A stretch of 64,000 nucleotides of DNA from Bacteroidota bacterium (GTDB lineage Bacteria; Bacteroidota; Bacteroidia; B-17B0; Aurantibacillaceae). The translations under genes were made by a program, and so were the position numbers. Below are positions 44,854 to 53,203 of the stretch, one piece after another. The stretch spans positions 62,001-126,000 of the forward strand of contig JAJONO010000011.1 in NCBI GenBank assembly GCA_021323535.1, given 5' to 3'. How positions within the stretch are numbered: the stretch's first letter is position 1; every line of letters starts with the position of its first letter. Below the pieces are notes generated by a model. The model did no database searches and was not told the DNA's origin. It saw only the letters and a list, made by a program, of their open reading frames with translations.

Positions 44854-45399
44854 ATGAAGTTCGAAACAACCTTACTCAAAGGAAGTTATATTATTTCTCT
44901 TAATCCTTTTTACGATAACCGGGGTGGGTTTGTAAGAACTTTTTGCAAAAAAGAATTTGAAACTATTAACCATACTAAAGAATTTGTTCAGCTCAACCAA
45001 TCCTACAACACAAAAAAAGGAACCATAAGAGGCATGCACTACCAGGTAAGGCCTTTCTCAGAAATAAAACTGGTAAGATGCATACGCGGTTCTGTTTACG
45101 ATGTGATTATCGACATCCGCGAAGGGTCCCCTACTTTTCTACAACATATTTCTGTTGAGTTAACGGCCGAAAATAAAAGAATGCTTTACATTCCGGAAGG
45201 ATTCGCGCATGGGTTCCAGACACTGGAAGATAATACCGAGCTGGTTTATCATCACACTGAATATTATTACAAAGATGCCGATGCGGGATTAAATTATCTT
45301 GACCCGGCCTTCAATATCAAATGGCCTCTTCCTGTTTCTGTTATTTCGGAAAAGGATCAGGAAAATAAATTAATCACTAATACATTTAAAGGAATATAA
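44854..45399 (+). CDS. RfbC-like dTDP-4-dehydrorhamnose 3,5-epimerase-family protein
   Basis: 181 residues, cupin fold: FYDNRGGFVRTFCKKEF (about 17-33), QLNQSYNTKKGTIRGMHYQ with the conserved RGMHYQ, LVRCIRGSVYDVIIDIREGSPTF, YIPEGFAHGFQTLEDNTELVYH, ending near residue 150. The His in RGMHYQ and Tyr in the FAHGF block are the usual catalytic pair. In a CDP pathway it would epimerise C3 and/or C5 of a 4-keto sugar. The next gene starts 3 nt downstream. Confidence 0.88.
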   Translation: MKFETTLLKGSYIISLNPFYDNRGGFVRTFCKKEFETINHTKEFVQLNQSYNTKKGTIRGMHYQVRPFSEIKLVRCIRGSVYDVIIDIREGSPTFLQHISVELTAENKRMLYIPEGFAHGFQTLEDNTELVYHHTEYYYKDADAGLNYLDPAFNIKWPLPVSVISEKDQENKLITNTFKGI

Positions 45400-45402
45400 A
45401 TT

Positions 45403-46632
45403 ATGAAATGTCGTTTTTGCAAACATCCTGTTAACCTTGAGTTTACTGACCTTGTAAACAGTCCACCATCTAACTCATATCTTACAAAAGAACAATTAAA
45501 TGAACCTGAAAATTTTTATCCCCTCAGGGTTCTTGTTTGCGAAAAATGTTATCTGGTTCAGGTGGATGAATATTATAAATCGTCAGAAATTTTCAGTTCA
45601 GATTACGCTTATTTCTCATCTTTTTCTACAAGCTGGCTGGCGCATGCAAAGCGTTACACCGACATGATGACCGAGCGTTTTGGATTCAACAAAGATTCGC
45701 AGATAATTGAAATTGCCTCGAACGATGGATATCTTCTCCAATACTTTCACGAAAAAAATATTCCGGTATTAGGTATAGAGCCAACTGCAAACACAGCAGC
45801 CGTTGCAAAAACAAAAGGTATAGATTCTGTGATCGAATTTTTTGGAACAACATTGGCAAAACGTTTGGCCGGCGAAGGAAAAAAAGCAGATCTCCTTTTA
45901 GGAAATAACGTATTGGCGCATGTTCCTGACATCAATGATTTTGTGGGGGGAATGAAAGTGATCCTTAAAGAAAAAGGTGTTATCACCATGGAGTTTCCGC
46001 ATCTTTATCAGTTAGTTTTAAATAATCAGTTCGATACCATTTATCACGAGCATTTCTCATATTTATCGTTTCATACAGTAAAACAAATATTCGAAGCGCA
46101 GGGTCTTGAAATGTTTGACGTGGAAGAAATTCCAACACATGGAGGATCGTTAAGGATTTTCGCAAAACATAAAGACGATTCGTCGAAACCAATTGGCGAG
46201 CGTGTTGGGAAATTACTTGCCAAAGAAGAAGCTGCCGGTATGTTAAAAATTGATTACTACAGTAATTTCCAGGAGAAGGTAGATATGATCAAAAACGATC
46301 TTCTCGAATTTCTTCTGCAACAAAAGAAAGCAGGAAAAAAAGTAGCAGCATATGGTGCCGCGGCAAAAGGAAATACACTTTTAAATTACTGTGGTATTAA
46401 AAAAGACCTTATCAGTTTTGTGGTGGATGCAAACCCAGCAAAACAAAACAAATACATGCCTGCGAGCCACATCCCTATTGTTACTGAAGCTTCTATCAAA
46501 AACGAAAAGCCTGATATTATTCTTATTTTACCATGGAACATTAAAGAGGAAATTGTAAAACAACTTTCTTACGTAAAAGAATGGGGTGGTAAATTTGCGG
46601 TGCCAATCCCTAAACTTGAGGTTATTCAATAA
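45403..46632 (+). CDS. SAM-dependent sugar C-methyltransferase, TylC3/NovO type
   Basis: 409 residues. The N-terminal Zn-binding domain has CRFCKHPV (3-10) and CEKCYLVQVDEYY (47-59), four Cys. The SAM fold follows: IIEIASNDGYLLQYF (97-111), IEPTANTAAVAKTKGI, LLLGNNVLAHVPDINDF and FDTIYHEHFSYLSFH (HEHFSY is the family catalytic block). A C-terminal Rossmann-like domain has KVAAYGAAAKGNTLLNYCGI. TylC3-type enzymes C-methylate a 3-position keto-sugar, so the sugar made here is probably branched. Adjacent to the 3,5-epimerase. Confidence 0.9.
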   Translation: MKCRFCKHPVNLEFTDLVNSPPSNSYLTKEQLNEPENFYPLRVLVCEKCYLVQVDEYYKSSEIFSSDYAYFSSFSTSWLAHAKRYTDMMTERFGFNKDSQIIEIASNDGYLLQYFHEKNIPVLGIEPTANTAAVAKTKGIDSVIEFFGTTLAKRLAGEGKKADLLLGNNVLAHVPDINDFVGGMKVILKEKGVITMEFPHLYQLVLNNQFDTIYHEHFSYLSFHTVKQIFEAQGLEMFDVEEIPTHGGSLRIFAKHKDDSSKPIGERVGKLLAKEEAAGMLKIDYYSNFQEKVDMIKNDLLEFLLQQKKAGKKVAAYGAAAKGNTLLNYCGIKKDLISFVVDANPAKQNKYMPASHIPIVTEASIKNEKPDIILILPWNIKEEIVKQLSYVKEWGGKFAVPIPKLEVIQ

Positions 46633-46646
46633 TTACATCGGTTATC

Positions 46647-48218
46647 ATGAAAGTGTTGGTTACCGGTGCAACGGGATTTGTTGGCTATTACGTCGTACAC
46701 AAACTTCTTGAAAGAAAAGTTCATGTTGTTGCGACTGCCAGAAATTCAGAAGCAGCAAGGCAAAAATCCTGGTACGACAAAGTCACTTTCATTGAACACG
46801 ATTTTACTAAAGAAACAAAAGAAAACCTCTTTGAAAAATTTCAAAAACCTGACCTGGCCATTCATCTTGCCTGGGGAGGCCTTGCGAACTTTAAAGATGC
46901 CTCTCATATCGAATCGGAGTTGCCGCTTCATAAGGCTTTCCTTTTAAATCTTATTTCCAACGGATTAAAAGATCTGGCTGTTACTGGAACATGTCTTGAA
47001 TATGGCATGCAGGAAGGTGAATTGTCGGAAGACATGGATGCTAATCCAACCATCGCCTATCCTATTGCTAAAAACGAACTTCGTAAATATACCGAGGCGC
47101 TGAGACAAAAGTTTTCCTTTCATTTTAAGTGGATCAGGTTGTTTTATATGTATGGTGAAGGCCAGACACCTAAATCTATCATTCCCCAATTACAAAAAGC
47201 GTTAAGGGCAGGTGAGAACGTGTTTAACATGAGCAAAGGTGAGCAGGTAAGAGATTATCTCCCTGTAGAATCGATTGCTGAAAATATTGTTATATTTGCA
47301 ATGCAACACGAAATTACGGGCATCATTAACTGCAGCAGCAACAAACCTGTTACAGTAAAACAACTGGTGCAGGATTACCTGAAGCAACACAATAAAAAAA
47401 TTGAATTAAACACGGGATTTTATCCCTATACAGATTACGAACCCTTCAAGTTTTGGGGGTCAGATAAAAAACAAAAAAAAATAATAAGTATGAACCCTAT
47501 CGAAGAATTTAAAAAAGAACGTAAAGAACGAATTGAAAGTTATGGCCAGAATAAAGAATTAAAAGAAGCGGCTGAAAAATTCAACACTATTTCAAACCGT
47601 GACCAGTATTCTTATAACTTTTCATGGATGGGTCGTCCTATCATTCAGTATCCTCAGGATATGGTCATGATGCAGGAACTAATCTGGGAAATTAAGCCTG
47701 ATCTTATTATTGAAACCGGTATTGCGCATGGAGGCTCGCTTATTTTCTACGCTTCCATTATGGAACTTATCGGAAAAGGAGAAATTCTTGGCGTAGACAT
47801 CGATATCCGTGACCATAACCGCAAGGAAATTGAAGCGCATCCTATGTTCAAACGCATTAAAATGATCCAGGGATCGGCTATCGATCCAAACATTATCGAG
47901 CAGGTTAAAAAACACGCCGAAGGCAAAAAAACTATTATGGTTTCTTTGGATTCGAACCATACACATGAACATGTTCTTGAAGAATTAAAATTATACGCGG
48001 GCTTTACAACGGTAGGTTCCTATTGCATAGTGTTCGACACTATTGTTGAAGATCTTCCTAAAGGATCGATCAACCGCCCCTGGGATGTTGGTAACAATCC
48101 AAAAACTGCAGTATTCGAATTCCTTAAGACCAACGATAATTTTGTGATCGATAAAGCAATCGATAATAAATTACTTATCAGCGTAGCTCCTGACGGATAC
48201 CTTAAGAGAATAAAATAA
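46647..48218 (+). CDS. Fusion: NAD-dependent sugar epimerase + CmcI-like methyltransferase
   Basis: 523 residues in one frame. Residues 1-272 are an extended SDR (VTGATGFVGYYVVHKLL, LAVTGTCLEYG, YPIAKNELRKY, GEQVRDYLPVESIAENI). Residues about 283-523 match cephalosporin-hydroxylase/CmcI-family SAM methyltransferases (RPIIQYPQDMVMMQEL, LIIETGIAHGGSLIFYASIM, GVDIDIRD, LDSNHTHEHVLEEL). The join is CAAAAAAAAAATAATAAGTATG-like: an A9 run (47473-47481), then TAATAA and an ATG at 47490. With one A fewer, the first gene would stop at TAA and the second would start at the ATG 47490. Thus fusion depends on tract length. Confidence 0.87.
   Translation: MKVLVTGATGFVGYYVVHKLLERKVHVVATARNSEAARQKSWYDKVTFIEHDFTKETKENLFEKFQKPDLAIHLAWGGLANFKDASHIESELPLHKAFLLNLISNGLKDLAVTGTCLEYGMQEGELSEDMDANPTIAYPIAKNELRKYTEALRQKFSFHFKWIRLFYMYGEGQTPKSIIPQLQKALRAGENVFNMSKGEQVRDYLPVESIAENIVIFAMQHEITGIINCSSNKPVTVKQLVQDYLKQHNKKIELNTGFYPYTDYEPFKFWGSDKKQKKIISMNPIEEFKKERKERIESYGQNKELKEAAEKFNTISNRDQYSYNFSWMGRPIIQYPQDMVMMQELIWEIKPDLIIETGIAHGGSLIFYASIMELIGKGEILGVDIDIRDHNRKEIEAHPMFKRIKMIQGSAIDPNIIEQVKKHAEGKKTIMVSLDSNHTHEHVLEELKLYAGFTTVGSYCIVFDTIVEDLPKGSINRPWDVGNNPKTAVFEFLKTNDNFVIDKAIDNKLLISVAPDGYLKRIK
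47473..47481 (+). other. A9 homopolymer at the fusion joint
   Basis: Nine A residues followed by TAATAAGTATG. Eight A would give a stop at TAATAA; ten would shift to another frame. Such tracts are prone to replication and transcriptional slippage and also to sequencing error. Confidence 0.85.
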
Positions 48219-48232
48219 TTCCATAAGCTTAC

Positions 48233-49078
48233 ATGCAGAGTGGCCCTTTAGTCAGCATTTGTATTCCTGTTTACAACGGCGATAAATTTATTGACGAAAC
48301 CATTCAGTGCTGCGTCAATCAGACTTACAAAAATTTAGAGATCATTATTTCTGATAATTGCTCCACAGACAAAACCGTGGAGTACATTAAACGTTACAAT
48401 GATCCGCGCATAAAAATTTTCTCCAATGAAACCAATATCGGGCTTGTTGGAAATTACCGCAAGGCCCTTACCTACGCTACCGGCAAATACATGGCCTTCC
48501 TGGGTGCCGATGATGGCATGGAACTGGACACGGTTGAAAAAGCAGTGGCCATCATGGAATCGCCCGAACACAAAAATGTTGTGCTGGTGAATACCTATAT
48601 CAAGATCATTAACAACGAAAGCAAAGTGGTGTTCATTAAGAAATTTATTTTCGGAGGCGGACCACTTTCTGCTTATTGGGGAATACGTTCTAATTTTTTA
48701 TACGGGTCAAATACCATTGGCGAACCAAACGGTTCTTTATTCAAAAAAGAAGCTTACGATAAAATTCCCGAGCCAAAATTCAGAAACGGAAACACCTGGA
48801 CACTCGACCTGGATATGAAATATGAACTCATGCTGCTTGGCGATTCTTATATGATCCCTGAAACACTTGGTAAATTCCGTATCTCAAGTCAATCAACGAG
48901 CAACAGAGAACTTAAATTCTCACAGGCAAAATTGTTCCGCGAATACGCAATGGCAATTTACAAAGACAAGCGCTATAAACTTTCTTTCTTCTGGGTGATC
49001 ACGGCTACAGTAAACTCGTGGTTGTTACAGATCGCAAGGAATGTGTTTTATATTTTGTTTATCAAAAAGAAAGCATGA
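48233..49078 (+). CDS. GT2 glycosyltransferase
   Basis: 281 residues. GT-A start VSICIPVYNGDKFIDETIQC (7-26), KNLEIIISDNCSTDKT (about 35-50) and KYMAFLGADDGMELD with the DxD-type ADD near residue 90. A C-terminal hydrophobic stretch (about 245-275) may tether it to the membrane. Probably transfers the sugar made by the preceding operon. Last gene of the rightward operon, 14 nt after the fusion gene; no terminator was recognised. Confidence 0.9.
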   Translation: MQSGPLVSICIPVYNGDKFIDETIQCCVNQTYKNLEIIISDNCSTDKTVEYIKRYNDPRIKIFSNETNIGLVGNYRKALTYATGKYMAFLGADDGMELDTVEKAVAIMESPEHKNVVLVNTYIKIINNESKVVFIKKFIFGGGPLSAYWGIRSNFLYGSNTIGEPNGSLFKKEAYDKIPEPKFRNGNTWTLDLDMKYELMLLGDSYMIPETLGKFRISSQSTSNRELKFSQAKLFREYAMAIYKDKRYKLSFFWVITATVNSWLLQIARNVFYILFIKKKA

Positions 49079-49194
49079 GTTTCTTGAGGAGTTGAGTGTT
49101 TAAAGTTCTGTGTGCCTAAACAGGAGTTACGGGAAGATTTTCAAGTTCAAAGTTCTGTGTGCTTAAAACACGGGTTATCTGAAGGGTTGAAAGT

Positions 49195-49300
49195 TGCTAC
49201 ACGGATTTCGCGGATTAACACGGATTGATTCTTCGCTTCGCTCAGAATGGCAGGAATAAAACTTCTGCGAACTCGGCTTCCTCTGCGAGAACCCGGTCAG
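49195..49300. repeat. Dispersed intergenic repeats
   Basis: CGGATTTCGCGGATTAACAC, CTTCGCTTCGCTCAGAATGG (49231-49250) and CTTCTGCGAACTCGGCTTCC are degenerate members of families seen elsewhere. No gene lies in 49079-49301. Confidence 0.6.
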
Positions 49301-49301
49301 G

Positions 49302-50570
49302 TTAATCAAACCTCAAGGTCTTCACCGGCGTTAATTTGGATACAAGCATCGTTGGAATAAACAACACCGAGATACACACTATAAAAGTTCCTATATTGAG
49401 AAGAAGGAAGTACAACCAGTTGATCTCAATCGCTACATGATCCACATAATAAGTAGCGCTGTCGAGTTTTACAATTTCGAATTTGTATTGAAGGTAACAT
49501 AAACCTATTCCTATAATATTTCCCCATAACAATCCCTTTCCAATTAGTTTGAGCGTGATGTGCATGAAAATTTTTCTGACATCGGCATTCGCCATTCCCA
49601 AAGCTTTAATAAGACCTATCATGTTTGTGCGTTCTAATATAAGAATAAGAAGCGCGGTTGTCATATTGATGACTGCAACAATAATAATGAGAACAACAAT
49701 GATGATGCCGTTCACATCGAGCTTATCAAGCCATATAAAAATATTGCCATAATAATCTACAATGGTATTTACATTGAAATTGTAGCCAAGCAGTTCATGA
49801 AGTTCTTCACGTGTTTCTTCAAGCTTTTCGAAATCATTCAGTTTAATTTCGTAATTACCAACCTGGTCGGCATTCCAGTAATTTAGTGAACGAATGTGAC
49901 GAATATCTACGAATGAAAGACTGTTGTCAAAATCAGAAAAATTAGTCTGAAAAATACCACAGATCTTTAAGTTGCGTGAACGTTGTTCGTATTTGATCAC
50001 TTCTTCATTGGCTGCGCTATCGAAAACAACGTGCTGCGAGATGAAGTAAATGAGCATCTTCCCTCCTACTTTCAATTCGAGTTTATCGGCAAGGAGCTGG
50101 CTGATGAGAATATCCTTACTTGCGGCTGAATCATTAAAAGCAGGCAAAGCGCCTTCTACAATGTGTTGTTTCAGAAAATTGAAATCGAAATTTTTATCAA
50201 TGCCTTTTATAAGAATACCTTCGTTGGCAGTTTTTGTTTTAAGAATTCCATTTTTAAAAGCGGTTGTCTGAATATGTTTTATTAGAGGATTCTGGCGGAG
50301 AAGCTTTAACGTATCTTCGCTTATAACCAGCGGCTCGGGTTCGTTGCTGGGGTTGACGTTGATATTGCTGATGGTAATGTGGGTGGTAAGTCCGGTCATT
50401 TTCTCTTTAATGGCCTTTTTAAACCCAAGTACGATACTTACAGTCAAAAGCATAACGGCCACACCAAGAATGATTCCGATAATTCCTATTTTTACAATAG
50501 GTTTTGAGATGTTACCTTTGTTTTTACCGGAACCTGAAATCCTGTCTGCTATGAATTTTTCAACACTCAA
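49302..50570 (-). CDS. LolE/LolC-like (FtsX family) ABC transporter permease
   Basis: About 422 residues from the TTG at 50570 (an ATG at 50606 lies upstream of the -7 box). The first helix, VKIGIIGIILGVAVMLLTVSIVLGF, followed by KKAIKEKMTGLTTHITISN, is typical of LolC/E permeases. The middle (about 65-280) is a periplasmic MacB-like domain, and three helices at about 290-415 form the FtsX domain. LolCDE moves lipoproteins out of the inner membrane. No LolD ATPase is adjacent, so an ATPase encoded elsewhere is expected. Its 5' end overlaps the divergent NamZ gene. Confidence 0.83.
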   Translation of the reverse strand: MSVEKFIADRISGSGKNKGNISKPIVKIGIIGIILGVAVMLLTVSIVLGFKKAIKEKMTGLTTHITISNINVNPSNEPEPLVISEDTLKLLRQNPLIKHIQTTAFKNGILKTKTANEGILIKGIDKNFDFNFLKQHIVEGALPAFNDSAASKDILISQLLADKLELKVGGKMLIYFISQHVVFDSAANEEVIKYEQRSRNLKICGIFQTNFSDFDNSLSFVDIRHIRSLNYWNADQVGNYEIKLNDFEKLEETREELHELLGYNFNVNTIVDYYGNIFIWLDKLDVNGIIIVVLIIIVAVINMTTALLILILERTNMIGLIKALGMANADVRKIFMHITLKLIGKGLLWGNIIGIGLCYLQYKFEIVKLDSATYYVDHVAIEINWLYFLLLNIGTFIVCISVLFIPTMLVSKLTPVKTLRFD

Positions 50571-51780
50571 AAAAAGAAGCTTATACGGCAAAAATACTAA
50601 AATCATTGGCTTGATTGCTTTGATGACAGCTTTATTTCAGGGGCTTTGTGCACAATCTCCCGAAATGAGAGAGTTTTCATCGGTCACCTGCGGCAATGCA
50701 CAATTCGAAAAATATCTTCCTAAGCTAAAAGGGAAACGCGTGGCCGTTGTTACCAATGTTACAGGACTCGTTGGAACTACCAGCATTGTGGATACGCTTC
50801 TGAAATTAAAAGTAAACATCAAAAAGATCTTTGGCCCCGAACATGGTTTTAGAAGCGACACCGATGCCGGAGAAAAAGTGGGAAGCAATGTAGATGCAAA
50901 GACCAATCTTCCAATAGTTTCATTATACGGATCGAACAAAAAACCAACGAAAGAACAGCTCAAGGATGTGGATGTAGTTATTTACGACATTCAGGATATC
51001 GGGACGAGATTTTACACTTATATCGCAACCATGTGTTACGCTATGGAAGCCTGCGCCGAAAATAAAAAAGAAATGATTGTGTTGGATCGTCCGAACCCGA
51101 ACGGATTTTATATTGATGGGCCGGTTATGACCAACGAGTTCAAAGGGTTTTTAGGATTACATAAAGTTCCGATCGTTTACGGAATGACCTGCGGCGAGTA
51201 TGCTTTGATGGCCAATGGAGAAGGCTGGTTAAAAAATAAAGTGAAATGTAAGCTCATGATTGTAGCCTTGAAAAATTATGAGAGAAAATGCACTTATAAA
51301 TTACCTGTTCGTCCCTCGCCCAATATTCCCAATGCCGAAGCAGTTTTATTGTATCCGAGTATGGGGTTATTTGAGGGTACCATTATGAGTCTGGGAAGAG
51401 GAACAGAATTCCCCTTCCAGGTGGTGGGACATCCGGAATTTCCTGATACTGCATTTTGTTTTACGCCAAAGGAAACTGTGGTTTCAAAAAATCCCAAATA
51501 CATTAACCAGAAATGTTACGGATTGGATCTGAGGAAAGATCCTTACATCACCAACCACCCCGGAAAAATAAATCTATATTGGTTACGATTAATGATTTTG
51601 AAGATGAAGAAAGACGATTTCATTGACAAGAACTTTAATGCTCACGCAGGAAATAAAACACTGGAGGCGCAGATCAAATCAAGAATTTCGTTTGAGGATA
51701 TCAGGAACAGCTGGCAGGCCGATATAGATGCATTTAAAAGTGTGAGGAAAAAGTATTTAATGTATCCTGACTTTTATTAA
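50551..51780 (+). CDS. namZ: NamZ-type exo-beta-N-acetylmuramidase (DUF1343)
   Basis: 409 residues from ATG 50551. N-terminal signal (KNTKIIGLIALMTALFQGLCAQ). Two-lobed DUF1343 fold: KGKRVAVVTNVTGL (60-73), IKKIFGPEHGFRSDTDAGEKVG (90-111) with the family Glu97 in GPEHG, PIVSLYGSNKKPT, VVIYDIQDIGTRFYTYI, IVLDRPNPNG, GMTCGEYALMANGE and FEGTIMSLGRGTEFPFQVVG. NamZ removes N-acetylmuramic acid from peptidoglycan chain ends for recycling or for use. The start overlaps the divergent LolE-like gene by about 20 bases (or 56 if that gene starts at 50606). Confidence 0.85.
   Translation: MNFSTLKKRSLYGKNTKIIGLIALMTALFQGLCAQSPEMREFSSVTCGNAQFEKYLPKLKGKRVAVVTNVTGLVGTTSIVDTLLKLKVNIKKIFGPEHGFRSDTDAGEKVGSNVDAKTNLPIVSLYGSNKKPTKEQLKDVDVVIYDIQDIGTRFYTYIATMCYAMEACAENKKEMIVLDRPNPNGFYIDGPVMTNEFKGFLGLHKVPIVYGMTCGEYALMANGEGWLKNKVKCKLMIVALKNYERKCTYKLPVRPSPNIPNAEAVLLYPSMGLFEGTIMSLGRGTEFPFQVVGHPEFPDTAFCFTPKETVVSKNPKYINQKCYGLDLRKDPYITNHPGKINLYWLRLMILKMKKDDFIDKNFNAHAGNKTLEAQIKSRISFEDIRNSWQADIDAFKSVRKKYLMYPDFY
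50589..50596 (-). promoter_or_regulatory. -7 promoter box of the LolE-like gene
   Basis: TATTTTTG (minus strand) matches TAnnTTTG; it implies a start near 50585 and so favours the TTG at 50570. It lies inside the NamZ coding region. Confidence 0.55.
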
Positions 51781-51781
51781 C

Positions 51782-53110
51782 ATGTTGCGGGCAAAATTCA
51801 TATCTGGAGTATTCTTGTTTTTTATTGCATTCACCATGTTTTCATGTTCGCGTGATCCGATACCGTTAAATGGTTCTCTTCCCTCTGAAATAAAGATCCA
51901 GGTAAATGATTCCATGTTCCAGCGGGGTGAAAAACTCTTAAACTCTATTTTTGATTCAGTAAAAGGGGCTGCAAATTATAACAGTGTGACATGGTACGAT
52001 GTAAGCGTGTTTGATAGATTAAACCTAAGAGAAAAGGCCAAAGAAGCTTTTGGCTGTTTCGATAAAAGTAAAAAACTGTATCGCGACACCAGCGAAGCTT
52101 CGGTAAAATGTCTTGAGAAAATGGCCTGGTGCACACATTTTCAAAAAGATAATTTTGCATATCACAAAGGAATCACACCTTTATTCCATGAAACATTAAA
52201 GCATATTGATGAAGCCATTCGTCTGACTCAGATACTGTTTCCCAACAGCAACTATTTATCCACACTGAATGAATATGGTTTCGAGTTTTCGATGCCAAGG
52301 TTTTATATGGCTGTAATTACCCCTTCGCAGGCCGAAGCTGAAAAGATAGCCTGGAAATATCTCAAAAATGCTGCCGCTGTGAGTAACAGGATCAAAAACA
52401 ATAAAAACACGCTTCGTTTATTAAGGGCCTTACCAAACGATTCTCTTCAAAATTATTTTCCGGAAATAGAATTGGGAAGAAAAACAGAAGGTGACACGTC
52501 ACTGAACGTTGCAAAAGATATTGCCGCAATGTTTCACAAGGCCTGGTATTCTGAATTCAGTAAAGAACAAAAACCTTTGGCCAAAGAACTTTGCGACCTT
52601 GGTGTAAAAATATTTTACGAACACAAATCAGATTACCAGATCTATCTTTTGAGAGACATTGGATTATTCTATCAACGGCAGGAAAAAGATCTTCCTACGT
52701 CTTTAAAATATTATCTGAAAGCGCAGGAGTTAGAGGAGAAAAACAAAATGGAACTTTATTATACAGCCTTTTCTATTGCAGGCATTTATATTGAACTGGA
52801 AAATTATGATCGGGCAAAGGAACAATATCAAAAAGCATTTTCTGATACACATTTATCGCCCACTGATAATGAATGTGCCTGGTTTGGACTTGTTATGTGC
52901 GAGCAATTGCGAGGAAATAAAAAAGAAGCATTAAACATCTGGAGAGAACACATTTTCGACTGCCCGATCATGAATGGTATTTCTGGTTTTCCCGGCTGGT
53001 GTAATCCGGAGATGAGAAAGAAACTAAAAGAAAAAGCACTCGACCTTATTAGCTCAGTTAACGCGCCAAATGCGAAGAGGATTGTTGAACAGGATTGGAC
53101 GGTGGAATAA
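51782..53110 (+). CDS. TPR lipoprotein
   Basis: 442 residues, 1 nt after the NamZ stop, so the two are co-transcribed. MLRAKFISGVFLFFIAFTMFSCSRD has a lipobox with Cys22. Helical repeats run from about residue 90 to the end: YYTAFSIAGIYIELENYDRAKEQYQKAF and GLVMCEQLRGNKKEALNIWREHI are clear TPR units; earlier units are degenerate. Likely a periplasmic or outer-membrane scaffold with a role linked to the cell-wall enzyme NamZ, but this is only context. Confidence 0.83.
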   Translation: MLRAKFISGVFLFFIAFTMFSCSRDPIPLNGSLPSEIKIQVNDSMFQRGEKLLNSIFDSVKGAANYNSVTWYDVSVFDRLNLREKAKEAFGCFDKSKKLYRDTSEASVKCLEKMAWCTHFQKDNFAYHKGITPLFHETLKHIDEAIRLTQILFPNSNYLSTLNEYGFEFSMPRFYMAVITPSQAEAEKIAWKYLKNAAAVSNRIKNNKNTLRLLRALPNDSLQNYFPEIELGRKTEGDTSLNVAKDIAAMFHKAWYSEFSKEQKPLAKELCDLGVKIFYEHKSDYQIYLLRDIGLFYQRQEKDLPTSLKYYLKAQELEEKNKMELYYTAFSIAGIYIELENYDRAKEQYQKAFSDTHLSPTDNECAWFGLVMCEQLRGNKKEALNIWREHIFDCPIMNGISGFPGWCNPEMRKKLKEKALDLISSVNAPNAKRIVEQDWTVE

Positions 53111-53185
53111 CCCAGTTTTCAATAAAACGTTTATAATTTTTTTTAATTGTTATTAAAAGCGGGGCAATTTATGGGCTTATATCTC

Positions 53186-53193
53186 TATATTTG
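53186..53193 (+). promoter_or_regulatory. -7 promoter box of the pilus-like cluster
   Basis: TATATTTG matches TAnnTTTG, ending 10 nt before the ATG at 53204. It is the first promoter of the cluster. Confidence 0.65.
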
Positions 53194-53203
53194 ATAGGTA
53201 CAG

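Noticed and set aside
50344-50550. Longer N-terminus for the NamZ gene
   Set aside because: The extra 69 residues are antisense to the LolE-like gene and unlike a signal peptide; ATG 50551 gives a proper signal sequence.
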